A stretch of DNA of 64,000 nucleotides. Source: Marisa cornuarietis (taxonomy: Eukaryota > Mollusca > Gastropoda > Architaenioglossa > Ampullariidae). Numbering within the stretch: position 1 is the first letter of the stretch; each line of letters opens with the position of its first letter. The position numbers were made by a program, and so were the translations under genes. Under the pieces are notes generated by a model, which made no database searches, was not told where the DNA came from, and was given only the letters and a program-made list of their open reading frames with translations. Location: contig SMMW01000622.1 of assembly GCA_004794655.1 (NCBI GenBank), positions 13,274,501 through 13,338,500 of the forward strand, in the 5' to 3' direction. Below, in pieces: positions 32,991 to 46,383 of the stretch.

Positions 32991-34741
32991 TTAATTGATA
33001 AGAATTTGAATTTTTATAGTTTTTAGTTCAGACGTAGATCGAAAATGGGTCTCAGCTTATTCGGGCATTTGTTATTGTTTATCTCTTTGATTTGTGCTTT
33101 GTGTTGTTTTTGGTCAGAGGCAGACAACTAGTTGCCATACCAGCTAAAGATGTACCCAAAGGGCTTGGTCCACGAACCCTTTGACATTTCCTCTCGGAAT
33201 TCTGGATGCAGGCATGAAAATTAGTGGTTTTTTAAATTTTTGGGCTCTCAATTAATGTTGAAACCTCACTAGTTGTACACTAGTTCTATTTATTTTTAAC
33301 TACCCACCTACCCACCCACCCACACACACACAATTATATTCACTCACTCTCACACACACTCACACACATACTTTTTCTCTTTCTCTTTCACCTAACTATG
33401 CATTTTTGAGTTTATTTTAAAAAAAGTATTTGACTGAAAAAATGTACTCAAACGTTTGCTTAAGAAAACTATTATCGTTTGCGACCATCGTAATGAGGCG
33501 TTGGCGTGGGCATGATTGAGAGTGGAGTCTTCCAGGAGAAGCCTGACGATGTGCAGACACTAGTGTCAGGAAGATGTACGTCTGCTGCACGGCAGCAGTG
33601 CAGCAGGTGCCCAACACCTCGAGTTGTTTACGCTAGCGTCTTGGGTGTTTGACACAGTTAAGGTCTCAACAAAACGTCCTGAGAACGTCGGTATGTCAAC
33701 AAATAAAATACAACCCCAATGCCATAGAAACCTGTGCGTACTAGTGCTCAGGGGAAACAATCTAGGATAGGACAAGGCATCTCTCTCTCTCTCTAGCTTC
33801 ACCTGTGGCGTTCATCAGGATTCGATGTTCTTAGATCAAAAAAGTGTGTAATTTGGATTTACCAGATCACCATACCTCGACCCGGAGCCATGTAAATTTA
33901 TAATGCAGAGAACATACGTAGCGGCATTTATTTACACAAAATCGTCTCAGCACAAGATTAACAGGACTTAGAATAGTAACACTGGCTGCCGTTGACGTGG
34001 GTCTTAGAAACAGTTGTAGCCATTAAAAGTGATAAGTAACTGCAACAAGGGGCTCACCACATGGCACTAAAACAAATAAAAGTGTTGCCTGCGTTTCACG
34101 GGGCCTTGCCTCCTAAGCGCAGCCCTCATAAATATGGAGAGTATTTGTGAATTCGTCAAAAGCCACTACAAAGAAGTCAGCAAGGTACCTTGTGAAACGC
34201 CCTACACACCTGACACCTGTTGCAGCTCGAAAATAAATCACCACGGAAGGAAAGATGAAATGAAGCGCTTCTAATTCCGCTCCGCATACTGCCGAGCTTT
34301 ACGGGAGATCACCAGTTAACGACCTTTAGTATGGTTTTAGCCAGACTTCTTGAAGACTACACTTTGCTATATCACTTTTTTCTTATCAACGTTAGTAAGT
34401 GTGTCGGCAATCTTCAGAAAGAATTTATTTTGAGTACGAGTGATTAAGGATTTCTGTAATCATTACCTCAAAAATAATATCTTAAAATGGATGCGCGTTC
34501 ATATCAGTAAGACTTTCTTTTTTCTCGTGCATGTGATTTTTGTATACAGACGAGAATTTTTTTTAACTTTTCTCTCCGACATTCAAAAAGTAAGGCACCT
34601 CCACAAACATATGCACACAGCTCTGAAGATAAATATTTTTCTAACCATTTTTAATGTCGTTTAGAGGGTGAGGCTTTAGAGGTCACTCTTTTCTGCGGGC
34701 CATCCATTTTTGTGAGGGTGGCGTCCATCTCTTCCTCTCGT

Positions 34742-34918
34742 TGATTTACCTTACCCAGCCCTCTGTGGAGTCAGATACCCGCTCCCGACAGCTGGGTCAA
34801 CTGGAATGGGGTGGTTGGAGGGAAGGAAGTTTGCTGCACTACCCGGGTATCTAGCCGGCGCAGTTTCCGGGTTGGGCTGGCAGTGTTCTAACCACTTGGC
34901 TATGTACCCTCCCCACCC
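34742..34918 (-). mobile_element. tRNA-derived SINE, second family
   Basis: On the minus strand a tRNA-like head reads TACATAGCCAAGTGGTTAGA (box A), followed about 40 bases on by a degenerate box B (GGCTAGATACCCGGG). A body with CCAACCACCCCATTCCAGTT and ACAGAGGGCTGGGTAAGGTA follows. A (CA)n repeat flanks its 5' end. Open frames here are its shadows. Confidence 0.65.
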
Positions 34919-34920
34919 CC

Positions 34921-34968
<48 letters not shown>
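34919..34968 (+). repeat. (CA)n microsatellite
   Basis: About 24 CA units abutting the SINE head. Confidence 0.95.
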
Positions 34969-34969
<1 letters not shown>

Positions 34970-36282
34970 TCATGCCTCGTTTTGTAGGTCATTGATACGC
35001 ACACTACTGGGAGTTGAAAAGCCGCTATTCCCGGCTGTCTACAGATGGAGGGTGTTTCGCCGAGGTTGGCTGACGCGAAGTGACAGATCACAGCTGGTCA
35101 TGACAGTGACCAAGAGTCGTCCGTGGCCTGAGGATTAACCGCCCAATAATTTTAACGCTTCACTGAAGATTAAGCGGCTAATATTTGCCACGAGTGACTG
35201 GCACGATAGCTGACGGATGGTTTTAGGATTGCAGCCTCTTGTACACAATATCGGCAAGGCTGTAACTGCTGAGATTTTTTTTCTATCAGGAATCCAGTTT
35301 GCTTGACGGCCCATGAATGTTTCCCTGCAAACCAATCAAGATTTAGCCTGCCTTTGATCAGCAACTGAGTTTTTAAGATGTATCGTGGCATCAATATCAG
35401 TATTTATCACTCAGTTGTATACATTTGTAACGATGGTGCGCCATGCTTGGCGTGTCGATGTATCACTTGTTTCTTGAAATTAGTGGCTTTTGGACGTCGT
35501 GCTGACGTTGATGACCTCATGAACGTAACAGGAAGAAGGTAAAATCCCTTTCCAGTCTCCAAATTTCTTTTACAAGTGTAATAAGAGTTTACAGCTGTTA
35601 GATTACGACGTGTACCTGGTTATTTCAGTTATCTAGTTCTTCTATCTTCTTGATTATTGCCAGCGACGACCAGTTAAGCATTCCCTGGGATTTTGCCAGA
35701 TGACCTTGTTCAGAGACAGCAGACTCAGACTGGTGTAGACATGTCTGCCAAGAACACGCACCCACCCATGGCAACATTATCTGATGCTTTCCATTAAGTC
35801 ATCTGCCGTAATTACGGAGCCTTGTTCTTTCTGCCAAAATCATCCAAGGGATCATTTGTTTATCGCTATGTGCCAAGAAAGGCAAAATACAGAAAGCATT
35901 GCAGTTCTAGGATGATCGTTGTACCTGACGAAAAAGAGTTCCTGTATTTCTCTCTGTTTTTCATTCTTTCTCTTTCTTTCTTTGCAATTGTTTTCTGCAT
36001 AGTTTTATTCACCTGGTTGTTTTTTTTTTTGTTTTGTTTTTTTTTTTGGGGGGGTATTCTACTGGTTTAGTTTGATTTGTTCTGTTTGTCGTCATTTTAG
36101 GGGGTTCTTATATTTTTGTTGGTTGTTGATTTGTTTTACTACGTTTTCTTGTTTTGCTTTTGTTTTGTATCGCCGTGTTAACACCATTCATTCATTCTGT
36201 GTACAACTCAAAGCATAATAAACCTTTGTAATATCAAGAAGCAGCATTCTACAATGTCCTTGAACTGTAAGTCCCGCTGCAG

Positions 36283-36492
36283 TCGGCCTCATCTGCTGCT
36301 GTTGATGTGGCACACAACACGGTCTCGGCGGTCCACGCGTCCGCTCAAGTGCAGCAAGGAGGGAGACCTCCCGACACTTTGGTCTCGAGCGATCTCCCCC
36401 TCACCCCTTCTTCTGACTGGCCAAGCGACTACCGACGTCAGGGTTCGCTGGGTGCTCCGAGTGGTCTGATGAAAACTTCTCGAAAGTGCTGA
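36283..36492 (+). CDS. Candidate terminal exon, Ser/Ala/Gln-rich
   Basis: After an AG (GTCCCGCTGCAG, AG at 36281-36282) the frame reads SASSAAVDVAHNTVSAVHAS, AQVQQGGRPPDTLVSSDLPL and continues to a stop at 36490. The stretch is GC-rich inside AT-rich flanks, and the peptide looks like a disordered tail. An in-frame stop directly upstream of the AG means the exon cannot start earlier. Product unknown. Confidence 0.27.
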   Translation, partial: SASSAAVDVAHNTVSAVHASAQVQQGGRPPDTLVSSDLPLTPSSDWPSDYRRQGSLGAPSGLMKTSRKC

Positions 36493-37493
36493 ACCCTTGC
36501 GGTTTGACGAAGCAATTTGCCAACAGAACCCTGTCTGTGGGAGTCATAGACGGAGTATTGATCATTATTATGATTAGCTAAGCCTATGAAAAACCCACTG
36601 GAGATAGAGGGATTATGGTGATTAATTTAACCTGTAAATTTGACTTTATTTGGCGCATTATGAACATTATGATCTACACAAGTTGTGAGGTGATTCGGTA
36701 CTCTTTTCTCTTCTGTTCTCGAGTTTAGAAAGCTTCGATCCAGATCACGGCAAAGAAATACACCCAAGACCTTTTTCATAACCGCTCTTCGTTAAAAACT
36801 ATAATTGCTCTTTTTGGTCACTAGCTCTATAACTCAATCTCCATCTGTGGTTCTGAGTTGTTTTATTCTTGAAATACACATAAAGAGATGTCTAGGTTAT
36901 CACTTTTGTATACCCATTATCTAAGTCTCAACGGCTGTTCCTTTGGCGAGCATTCTGACCACGAACATTTCATTAGTCCCCGGGTACATCTGTCTAAATT
37001 CTCTTGCATGTCTGTGCAGGCAAATTGGCCACTAGTTCTATTTCGTTCCGCATTTTCAGTTTAATGGGGGTTTTTTTCTTTCCACGCCCCCCAATCATCT
37101 TAAAGGTTAATATGTCTTCCTTGCCAGACCAGTGGGTGGTCCACTTGTAGGTTGTGTTAAAATTTATGCACCTGCTGAACTGGTCGGATCAAGGGGAATG
37201 GCGGTCATCTTGACGCTGGAAAGGCCAGGGGTGAACGACGACGATCGCTGACTCGTTTCTTTGTCTATCTGCAAGCGCGTTCGTGGGTGCGCGAACGTGT
37301 GTTTACCTTGAACTATTCGTTATTGTCTTAATCACATAAATGACTGTTAACCTCTGGTGGGTTTAAATAATTCTATCAAAAAGCATAGTGCATGTAGTCG
37401 TCTCATTTCTTTGCCGCTCTGTCGCTAAGTGTGTTCACGTGTGCGTGCGCGCGTGTATGTGTGATTGTGTGGTAAAGAGATTATGGGATCGTG

Positions 37494-37497
<4 letters not shown>

Positions 37498-37539
<42 letters not shown>
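37498..37539 (+). repeat. (GT)n microsatellite
   Basis: About 21 GT units. Confidence 0.95.
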
Positions 37540-37541
<2 letters not shown>

Positions 37542-38414
37542 GCGACAATGCATGAAATAAATACCCATGCAAACCTATTCACGGAACCGCAATATGTAAT
37601 TTTACATTCCACTTTTTATCATGTGTAAGAATAGTCGAGAAAATAGAAACTAGATTTGTCAGATTACAATACTTTGAAAAGAAATGGGGGTTTTTTTTAC
37701 TCAAGAACTTTTTAAATTACATAAATTCAGTGTCTACAGGTAATGTGATGACGTGTTGCCAAAAGCACGTGACAGCTAGTTGTTCTCATTGTTGCCTCAT
37801 TAATTAGCAAAGTTTCTTACTCTAAATGTTAATTTAAGAGATAAAACTTAAAACAGCAATATTAGTATTTGTACTCATTAAGCCACCTCTTTTCTTTCTT
37901 GCCTGGATACTTTTTCAATACGTGCTTATTCGAGCAGAATTTTGCGTCAGATGTTGGAATGTTTTATTACAGTCATCGTCCAATATTCATGAAAATTGTA
38001 AAATTGTGACACTGAGTTTTGAGAAAACGTTGATCATGATTTATGACCCTCACATCACATCCTTTAACATAAAGGACGTGCTTTGTCGAGAAGACAAATT
38101 GTAATATTTTACGAATAGTTTTCTAACCACACACATGCACATATTTTCCTAAAAGAACAAGACGGAGATTTCACTAAAAGAAAAACCACGAAGACGAAAT
38201 TAAAACCATAAATCAACCTTAAAAGTTTTGCGATAACATTTCTTTTCCTTCGTCGGCATTCCATAATGCTGAGCAAACGTCATCATCAGAAAAATCCAGA
38301 GCTGGGTGTAGAAGCTTCCAACTGAAAGAAAAGATTTGTTACAAACGCCAGCAAAAACACATATCGCAAAAGACATCGATTCTGACAAATTCCTAACTGC
38401 TTCAATCATGGGTT

Positions 38415-38624
38415 CTATCTGGACAAAGTATCATCTGCGTGTACCCCGTCACTAGCAGCATCGATAGAGACAGGAGATACAGCAGTTTCTTCCGCGATCG
38501 AATCAATAATAATTTGGGTCTGGCTTTCAGATCGATAAAAGACGCAGTGCGCCGACAATTCACACATATCGATCCTTAAACTATTCCTTCTCCGAACCCC
38601 CTTGCTTCGCTGATTGGATTCCAT
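38415..38624 (-). CDS. Unrecognised 69-codon open frame with possible downstream exon
   Basis: The frame starts MESNQRSKGVRRRNSLRIDM and ends in an acidic/Ser-rich part (VSPVSIDAASDGVHADD). About 90 bases downstream on the same strand a good acceptor (ACAAATCTTTTCTTTCAG) precedes GSFYTQLWIFLMMTFAQHYG. Neither part is recognised, and their phases could not be joined with confidence. Confidence 0.2.
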   Translation of the reverse strand: MESNQRSKGVRRRNSLRIDMCELSAHCVFYRSESQTQIIIDSIAEETAVSPVSIDAASDGVHADDTLSR

Positions 38625-39828
38625 TTCTGTCCCAGTGTATAGTTTTTGACGAAATCGAATTTTTTCTCTTTTTTTGCTAATCTAAGTTTCGCCATAACAA
38701 GCTCAACAAATGCCTCTGGAAGTGCTACGCGCCTTATCGTCTCTGTTTTCTACGCTCAGGGTCGAAACTGCAACACATCCCGTCTGTGCACACAAAAGTC
38801 CCCAGATTCTGATTTAATGAGTAAAACATAATCTTCTTTCCTGGAAAGTAAAAACAAACACAGTCAGTTGGTGTCGTATGATTAGTGCTACCGTTGAGGT
38901 AGGCACTAGTGTTGGTGTTAAAGATCGAGTCATAAAACATGGAGTGAAATATATTTTAAGGTACGAATATAACTACTACATGTAATTTTCATGAAATTTT
39001 AAATCAGATGCAGAGAACCTTCCGTGCAACAAAATAGCATGAATTCCTATCAGTGAAAATTTAGAAAACTTGAAACAGAGGAAGTTAATGTACTCCATAA
39101 TGTTTTTCAAAATGTAACGTGTTTCTCTTAGGATAAAAATACTACAGCGCCTTTAGTAAGTGACCAGACAGTAACAACTTCAGAAATTAGTTACTCAGCT
39201 CTAACTTTTTTGTACTTTTCCTTCATCCCTTGTTTAAAGCGGGTCAGCTTGTACTACTCACTGATGGGGAGAGAAAAGGGAGGAGGGGAAGGAGTTTTAA
39301 ATAAGGAACACTTGGACCAGAGGAAGTACAATGTGACTTTCAATGGCGCTGAAGGTTGCGGGATGAACCTTGTTTGCTTCTGATCTTTCAGCTACTGCAG
39401 TGAAGACAGCTAAATCTCTAAAAATATTTGCAGCTAAGGAGACTAGTCAGACGTCTTGTGTGATTTACGCGTTTTCGAAGCGAAAAACAAACTCGCAAAA
39501 TTTTTATAAAAAAGCTAGGTTACTGCGTGAAAAGAAAATGTGACTGCAACGACTTTTTCAACTTTTACAAGAATTTTTCTGAATTTGAAAAAAAAAGATT
39601 TTCAAGAAGATGAAGGTGGGGAATAGTGCGGAGGGTGGTGTGAGCGCTGGTCGTGGATTTAGCCTTATAGGCCATGAAACCATTTCGCGGCAGTACGATT
39701 ACTTCAAAGTTTTTCAGGTTGGTGTAGTTACAAGATCCACACTGACCACACTTAGTTCTTCAAATAAGTTCTCACCGACAGTAGTTGCTAGTATTTTCTT
39801 TCTTTAACTAAGCTTTAACAGCCTCCGA

Positions 39829-40014
39829 CTAGAGCATCCCCGGGAGGTCAGCTCCGATGTCTCGGGCTAAGATAGTGTGTTCGTTCCCTAGATTTACCAG
39901 GAGATGATTGGCAAGACGAGCCAGCGCGTATTTGTTAATGGCCTTTCTCGACCTGTGTAAAGCTGGTCTGGAAGAGGGTTTCTTCACGAAGGTGTACCCA
40001 AGCGATAAGATTCG
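39829..40014 (-). other. Unrecognised open frame in a GC-rich patch
   Basis: The minus frame reads LGYTFVKKPSSRPALHRSRK, AINKYALARLANHLLVNLGN to a stop at 39829. It has no ATG of its own and a stop just upstream. It may be an exon or the relic of a mobile-element gene. 39820-40400 is more GC-rich than its flanks. Confidence 0.18.
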
Positions 40015-41670
40015 CTATGGATCGTTTCGCAGCTGAGCTGCTTTCTTTTTGAGATACAGCAGCGTGGTCTTCACAAACACTCTCGTAACGCTCCTACGCC
40101 TGATGGTGTCTGGATGATGACAGCAGTTACGGCGGGACTCATGTACCGGGTCGCCAAGCTCGTTAAGCCCAGATGTCTCCTTCATCTCCTGTAGTCAACA
40201 GACATCTTTACTCTTGTCATCAGAGGGACAACGAGATAAGTTCTTGTCACTGTACACACCAGTGCAGAAAGGATTCGCTGTCCGCGGGTTAGCTCCTGTA
40301 TTACAGCAATCAGTAGAAAAGACAAACGCTGCCATTATACAGTTTGAACACAGCATTCCCCGCAAGTTACTGAAGGTGTCCCGTGTTTCTTAAACCACTC
40401 CACGACCACAAAAAGTTCAGAGCGTGAATTAATTAAGAATACTTTTTTGAATACTGTGAAAAAATCACCAGTAATGCCTCATCCTTTGGCATTTTGCCAC
40501 ACATGTACGATGTATATAGACGTCTTCGTGTGAAAAACACTCGGTTTTATGTTACTGCAGTTCGTATTCAAGCAAACACTTTTTGAAAACACTTTTTTGT
40601 TTTATATTGTAAGCCTCTTACGTGCATGCATTTTTCTCAGTAGATTTGGCTAACTCCTATTTGTTTTTAAGGACGTGAAGTTTTCGCACCGCTGTTGAAA
40701 TATTACCTGTGGGAAAGGTGTTTATGGCATATGCTTTACATTTTTCGTTCGACAACTTCTTTTAAAGATTTTTCCCCTGATACATATGTTGACATACAAA
40801 CCTCTTTCAAGGTATAAGGCTTCACCCAAGCAAAAAAAAAAGCAAAATCTTGGAAAAAAAACTAAACTACGCAGAACACATTGAGCATATTTTCTAATTC
40901 TGTATCTGACCATAAAGAAGAAAACAAAAACAAAGAACATATCGTAATAGGCAGACAAATACAAATAAATGAACACTTCACCCTGAGTGATACTTTCTTG
41001 AACAGTTGAATGAATAAACTCTTCTGTGACAGTCAGCTCCGGTTTATTATTTAATTTTTCAATTTACATGGAAAAACAATCGGAAGCGTTCATTTCACAC
41101 GGTGTTTTGTTTGGACCATATCGAAAACTCTTTTATCCTTTCATCCTTCTGGAAACATACATGCATACAGTCAGAGGCCTTTAATCATCAACTTTCACTT
41201 ATCTTGTCAATTACACATTACAAAAATTACAAAAAATACTGAAAAAGAGATTTCTTTATAAATCAATACACAAGTCTTTTGACTGAATTTGTCACCCTCT
41301 CGTACAGGTTCTTTATATATAATACGCACACATTTTTAAACTGAATTTCTCATACTCTCACACAAGTTAGCAAATTTTAATCTAAGGAGACAGACCCTAA
41401 CTTGCAAGTTAATAAGTCATACACAAGTAATGTCCTCCAATCGTTGGTAAAGTGGCCTACATAGCTAACTATATGGCTATATATATATTATAATATATAT
41501 CTAATTTATAAACTTCTATATTGCATTATTCTATAAGTTCACTGTTCTTTTTAGAGGAAACTGGCTTTCAATGGTCTGAACAGAAGTGGTTTGTTCGTTG
41601 TCTAAGCCCCAACTTTCTACCGCTCTGTTGTGGCCCACACGGGAGCTGTTATATGTGTGGGCTTTAAGTC

Positions 41671-42004
41671 TGTGTTACACAACAAATTAAGACAGAGCTC
41701 CAAGCAAGCACATCGCGACCATAAACAGAAGAGGCATCCCTCCCCTGAGAAAAATGGCTGAAGACGATGAATGTGCCTATAGAATTTTTTTTTTTTGGTG
41801 GGGGGCGAGGAGAGGTGTCTATTACTGTATAATGCATTTTGTCGATGAACAAGCGTACACAAGTTTCTTAAGGCCTTGTTAATGAGATTTTGTCTTATTT
41901 ATCATGAAACGAGTGGACTGAAACTTGTTATGTAGTAACTTGTGCTTATTGCCAAAGATTGATGCCTTAGAAAATGCTTATTTGTCGATCGATAGCAGAT
42001 CAGT
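41671..42004 (+). repeat. Diverged direct duplication, copy A
   Basis: From TGTTACACAACAAATTAAGAC through CCTGAGAAAAATGGCTGAAG, GATGAATGTGCC, GAGAGGTGT and CTTGTTAATG to GATAGCAGATCA it runs colinear with 43581-43882. No coding content is convincing. Confidence 0.75.
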
Positions 42005-42023
42005 TTAAAAAAAGAATTGCGCA

Positions 42024-42027
<4 letters not shown>

Positions 42028-42062
<35 letters not shown>
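42028..42062 (+). repeat. (TC)n microsatellite
   Basis: About 17 TC units just after duplication copy A. Confidence 0.95.
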
Positions 42063-42065
<3 letters not shown>

Positions 42066-42844
42066 CACATGCGCACATAGAAGAAAAAAACAAAGAAACA
42101 CAAACACTGGGAGAGAGAGAGGAGCTTGTCGACCGCAAACCGACTCAATAAACACAAGGGGAGAACTCGGCTTTCTTGCTACAAACCGTTGCATCCAAAA
42201 CAGATCAGCGTTTCAGTGTTTTACGAATACTAAAGATGGTGCACAAAAATAAGTTACCTCCCTCTCGTATCCTCAGCTCTATGAGTCATACAACATAGCA
42301 GAGCTGAGTGGTGTGTTGGTTCATATCTCACTGATCGTGTCTCACCGATGAAATGTAAATTAAAATCTTACATAGCGCATCCCTTCCAACCCCTACCAGG
42401 AAAGTCAGCATCATATCCGGGGCAGTGGTGCTGCTAGGAACAAGGAGTGTACATCAGATGGACAAAATTATCGATTATCTTTGATCACGGGGTTAATGTG
42501 GTGGTACGATGGCAATGAACCGGGACTAGAGGCGTGCGCTGAACCAAAGGTCGACGATTGCTGTTTGCTCGGAGCAACGTTTGAGAAGGATAGGAACGGG
42601 GTGAAGTACAGCTCATCTAGTGCCTGTCTACGTCGACAGAATTTATGGGTGGCTAAAAAATGATGCTAAGAGAATAGGTGGTGTAACCGAGTTTGATAAA
42701 TTAGGCCTTGTGTGACGATTTGTGTTCATTTTTATATCTTGCAGCGGTAGTGCTACCAATGATTTCCACAGACCCCCATGTCTTCAGTCATGTCTCTCCC
42801 CCACCCCCCAATAACCACCAGGATGTGTCCTAACAATTTCTGGA

Positions 42845-42915
<71 letters not shown>
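42845..42915 (+). repeat. (TCTG)n microsatellite
   Basis: About 17 perfect TCTG units. Confidence 0.96.
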
Positions 42916-43580
42916 TCGTTAGTGCTTAGCACAAGTAATTTTGAAAGGAAAAATATTGTCTTTGTTTCTCTCTCTCTCCCTTCTCATTCTCTAATCTGTG
43001 GAAAGTGAGTTCGCATACGTGCGCAAGTAATTTTCTGTAGGTGAATGTAGCGTATCGTGTTCCTCTCCTTATTCCTACTCCTTTTACTCCCTCACCCCTC
43101 CCATCTATGTCTGTCCGTGTGGGTCTCTCTCTCTCTCTTCTTTCTCGCTCCCATTGTACCCTGGAGACAGGCGTGGCTGTGAGATGCCCTTACAAAATGT
43201 TTTCTTCCGTATTGTGTTGGTTCCCGCTGAAATCACGCAGGCTTCCAACCTCCCAACACTGGTAATTTGAAGATGGCTTTCCACTCTCCTTTTCCTTGGC
43301 TTTTTCAGTCAGCTATCTTTGGCCGCTCCACATATGCAAATCCTGTGGCCCTCAAGTCACTGCATGCAGTGTAAGCTATTTATGCCTTGTCTTTGTTGTT
43401 TTTCTGCCGTTTTCCGCATCTTGACCAGTGCGAATATCAAAAGACTATGAAGCCAAAATATCTTTGTGCAAAAGTCAATATATTTCATATTTTTTTAGAT
43501 TTCATATATTTAAAAAAAAACAAATTTATTTTTATTTCACGTCGGGGGTAAGTTAGCCAAATATTTATTGCCGCAAATAT

Positions 43581-43882
43581 CTGTTACGCAACAAATTAAG
43601 ACTTGGAACACCAAGCGAATGGTGGTCATAAACTGAAGACCCCTTGAGAAAAATGTCTGAAGGCAATGAATGTGCCAATGACATTTTTGGTCCGGGAGAG
43701 GTGTATAATGGATTCTATTGATGGACAAGCCGACAGAAGTTTTCCAAGAACGTGTTAATGGTATTTTGTTGTGGTTGTCGTGAAGCAGAAGGTAGAAACT
43801 TTTTTCAAATAGAAATAGCTTATGCTTCTTGTCAAATATTGCTACATTAAAGGATGCGTGTCTGTGTCGGTAGCAGATCACT
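43581..43882 (+). repeat. Diverged direct duplication, copy B
   Basis: CTGTTACGCAACAAATTAAGA, CTTGAGAAAAATGTCTGAAG, GCAATGAATGTGCC, GAGAGGTGT, CGTGTTAATGG and GGTAGCAGATCA occur in the same order as in copy A, 1.9 kb away. Confidence 0.75.
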
Positions 43883-45887
43883 GAAACAGACGGTTGCACG
43901 CTTGGTTTTTTTGTGTTTTTATTTTAGTAGAGCAAAAGATGGCGATGGGTTTCCAGCTTCCCTTATCCTATTAATTTTCCTTCTTGGCAAAGATCTGTAC
44001 ACAAAGTCGACAGTTCATGTAAACTCAGAATGTGTCTACAAGATCTGTCAACGATAACTGCCTTTTTATAGTCAACAATGTTATTTTATTCATTTTTTAC
44101 AAATCTTGGTTCTTACGGATTCGAGGACTCGATCTGCACATCTGGCTAGTGTCAGAGAAGCCCAGAATGTTTTGAACATCGCCGGTAGTGAATGTCCACG
44201 AAAACGATTTGAAAACCAGATAGCATTCAAGTGTACTTTTGGAGCTTCGGCAAAGATCAGGTACATCTTTAACTTTGCTGCCAGAAGGCAAGTGCTTTGT
44301 TATAAAAAAAAATTGCATGCACTTGGCACAGTAGCAAAAGTGCAAAATGTTCATGGAAACAGTGGATACGTTCAAATATTGCTCACATCGCCAAGTTTTC
44401 GCTTTTAGAGACAATAGAATATAAATGCATTGCATTGCTGCCGATAGAGAAAGAAGAGAAATTTTACAGCACCAGATTTACACGGCAGTTTGAGGTACAA
44501 ACGCAAAACACATCTCGAAAAGTTTTTGCGAGGTATATCTGTCGGTAATCAGATGTGGAACATTTTACGCATCATTTAGTCTTGTTCTTTCTGTTCTTTT
44601 TCTCGTTTTTTTGCTTTTAGTATTTTATTTCTCCTCTTTTTGTGAAAATTTCTTTCTTTCTTCGGTTGGACCAGCAAAGCTATTATACTTGACAACAGTG
44701 GTTAATGTTTCAGCGGGAACAAAGTGGACTTGCATGGAAATTCATCAGCCACGCAGTAACGAAGTCGGGGAATCTCTTAACTAAAAACAAATAACATGAA
44801 GTCATAGTTTCTAGCACCCACCATCTCTTTCATGTTTAATTTGACATTAACGTGAAATTTATATTTTCCTCCTAACAACTTTGCAATTTGGATATGGTTC
44901 TTAAGGCATTCTATTGGTTCTAGCAACATCCAGCTACAGATTAAATGCACGTTAGCAAGTTTCCGGATGATTGACACTGATATGTACCTTCGCGAGTTAT
45001 TGGAATCAGCTCTGCCGGCGTGCCTTCAAATTTCCATTGAGGAAAAGACCTTGAAAACAGGCTTTATCGAAAGTAGGACTGACTGGTAGGTTCTGAGAGA
45101 GCGCGCGCATCTTGGGAAAGGATAATGGGCGTGAGTGTTTATGTCAGAGTGATGTGCCCTTGGGCGAGTGAGAAACAGCAGCTGATGATCGTTAGTTTCC
45201 CGCTGTTCACTGGACGATGCTGGTTCTCTTTGATTTTTCGCCGCCCGTCTCTACGGGCGTGATTGAGAATCGAGCGAGCGCCCAACTGATCTTGTTATCT
45301 TTGTTTCTTACCAGGCCATCGTCCGCTAGCATCGTTCTGCTGATATTTATGCCAAATCCGTGAGGAGGGCCTGAGGTCTGGCTCTTGCTCCACCTTCTTC
45401 GCCAGGCTCCTTGTGTTTTCCTTCTGTCTGGCTTTGCTTGCAAATTTTTAGTACCTTGCCTGAAACACATTCTCATTCACCAATGATGGCAATGTCAAGT
45501 TCAGAAATTTAGTATCGCCAAAAAGGCGTATTAGTGTTTTGGCCTGTTGGGCCACCTAAGCTACAAGCAACCGTTGCCAGTGACTCGGGACGTATAAGTT
45601 TTCTGCGTAAAAATCTTTGTGATCATACGACCGTCTGGGGTGCAGTGAAGCTTGGGGGCAAAAATGGATGCCAAGCAAGAATAAACATCGATAAACGGAT
45701 GTACACCAATCAGCCGGGGCGTGACTCCCTGGACATCTGCTTGCATCCTTTGAATAGCTAGCATCCTCCTCAGTGAAGCAACGCATGCTTTGAATAAATG
45801 CAATAGCTTTTGGCTAAGCCTAGGGGGTGGAGGAAGGGTGTTGACGTCTTCACTTCGAGGTCCTTCAGGACGCCAGAAGTAGTTCTG

Positions 45888-45962
45888 AGATGGTGCGATC
45901 TTTCCCGTAGTGTTAAGAGAAATAGCTGTGAAATGGTGCGATCTTCCCTGAAGTGTTAAGTA
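45888..45962 (+). repeat. Imperfect tandem duplication, period about 43 bp
   Basis: ATGGTGCGATCTTTCCCGTA-GTGTTAAG is repeated as ATGGTGCGATCTTCCCTGAA-GTGTTAAG. Confidence 0.8.
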
Positions 45963-46383
45963 GGCTTATGTAAAACAGACACCTAGACATGGAAGCTAGT
46001 TGAGTACTTGTGCTAGTGGCGTCATCTTAGACGTAAATACATTTTGCATGCAGTTCGGTGTTCATTTGTATTCGTTTGATCCTCAAATCATGTCTTGGAT
46101 TTACTTCGAGTGCTGGTATAGAATCCAAAGTCTTAGACTTAATTTCTTTGGCTTTACGAGAGTTTCCTCCCATGATCACATAAGCAGATTCCCTCGCTCA
46201 CCGTGGAAATTATTTTTGAGAGCATGCTTATAACACAGAGCTACTTTCGTGAAAGGGCCTCTCAGCGTGTTCAATGGCGTCAGTAAGGTCTTCAATGATA
46301 TGACAGGGAGTTGTCTTCGTGCCTACCTGTAATTTGTCCGCTCAGTGTTCACAGTAGTGTTCAAGTCAATTACTGTGTATCGA

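Noticed and set aside
34881..34905. tRNA-like box A sequences in SINE heads (also at 23280, 46390 and 47420)
   Set aside because: Box B is degenerate and no acceptor stem or full cloverleaf can be drawn, so none is called a tRNA gene.
34751..35138. Open frames on both strands around the (CA)n repeat
   Set aside because: They are shadows of a SINE and the microsatellite.
39610..39807. 65-codon plus-strand frame starting MKVGNSAEGG
   Set aside because: The GC-rich start is suggestive, but the only donor in frame (GTTGGT) is poor and nothing joins to it.
39820..40400. Possible histone-gene remnant
   Set aside because: The GC-rich patch was compared by eye with H2A, H2B, H3 and H4 in all minus frames, and no motif matched.
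42778..43008. Cys/Leu/Ser-repeat open frame
   Set aside because: Produced by the (TCTG)n microsatellite.
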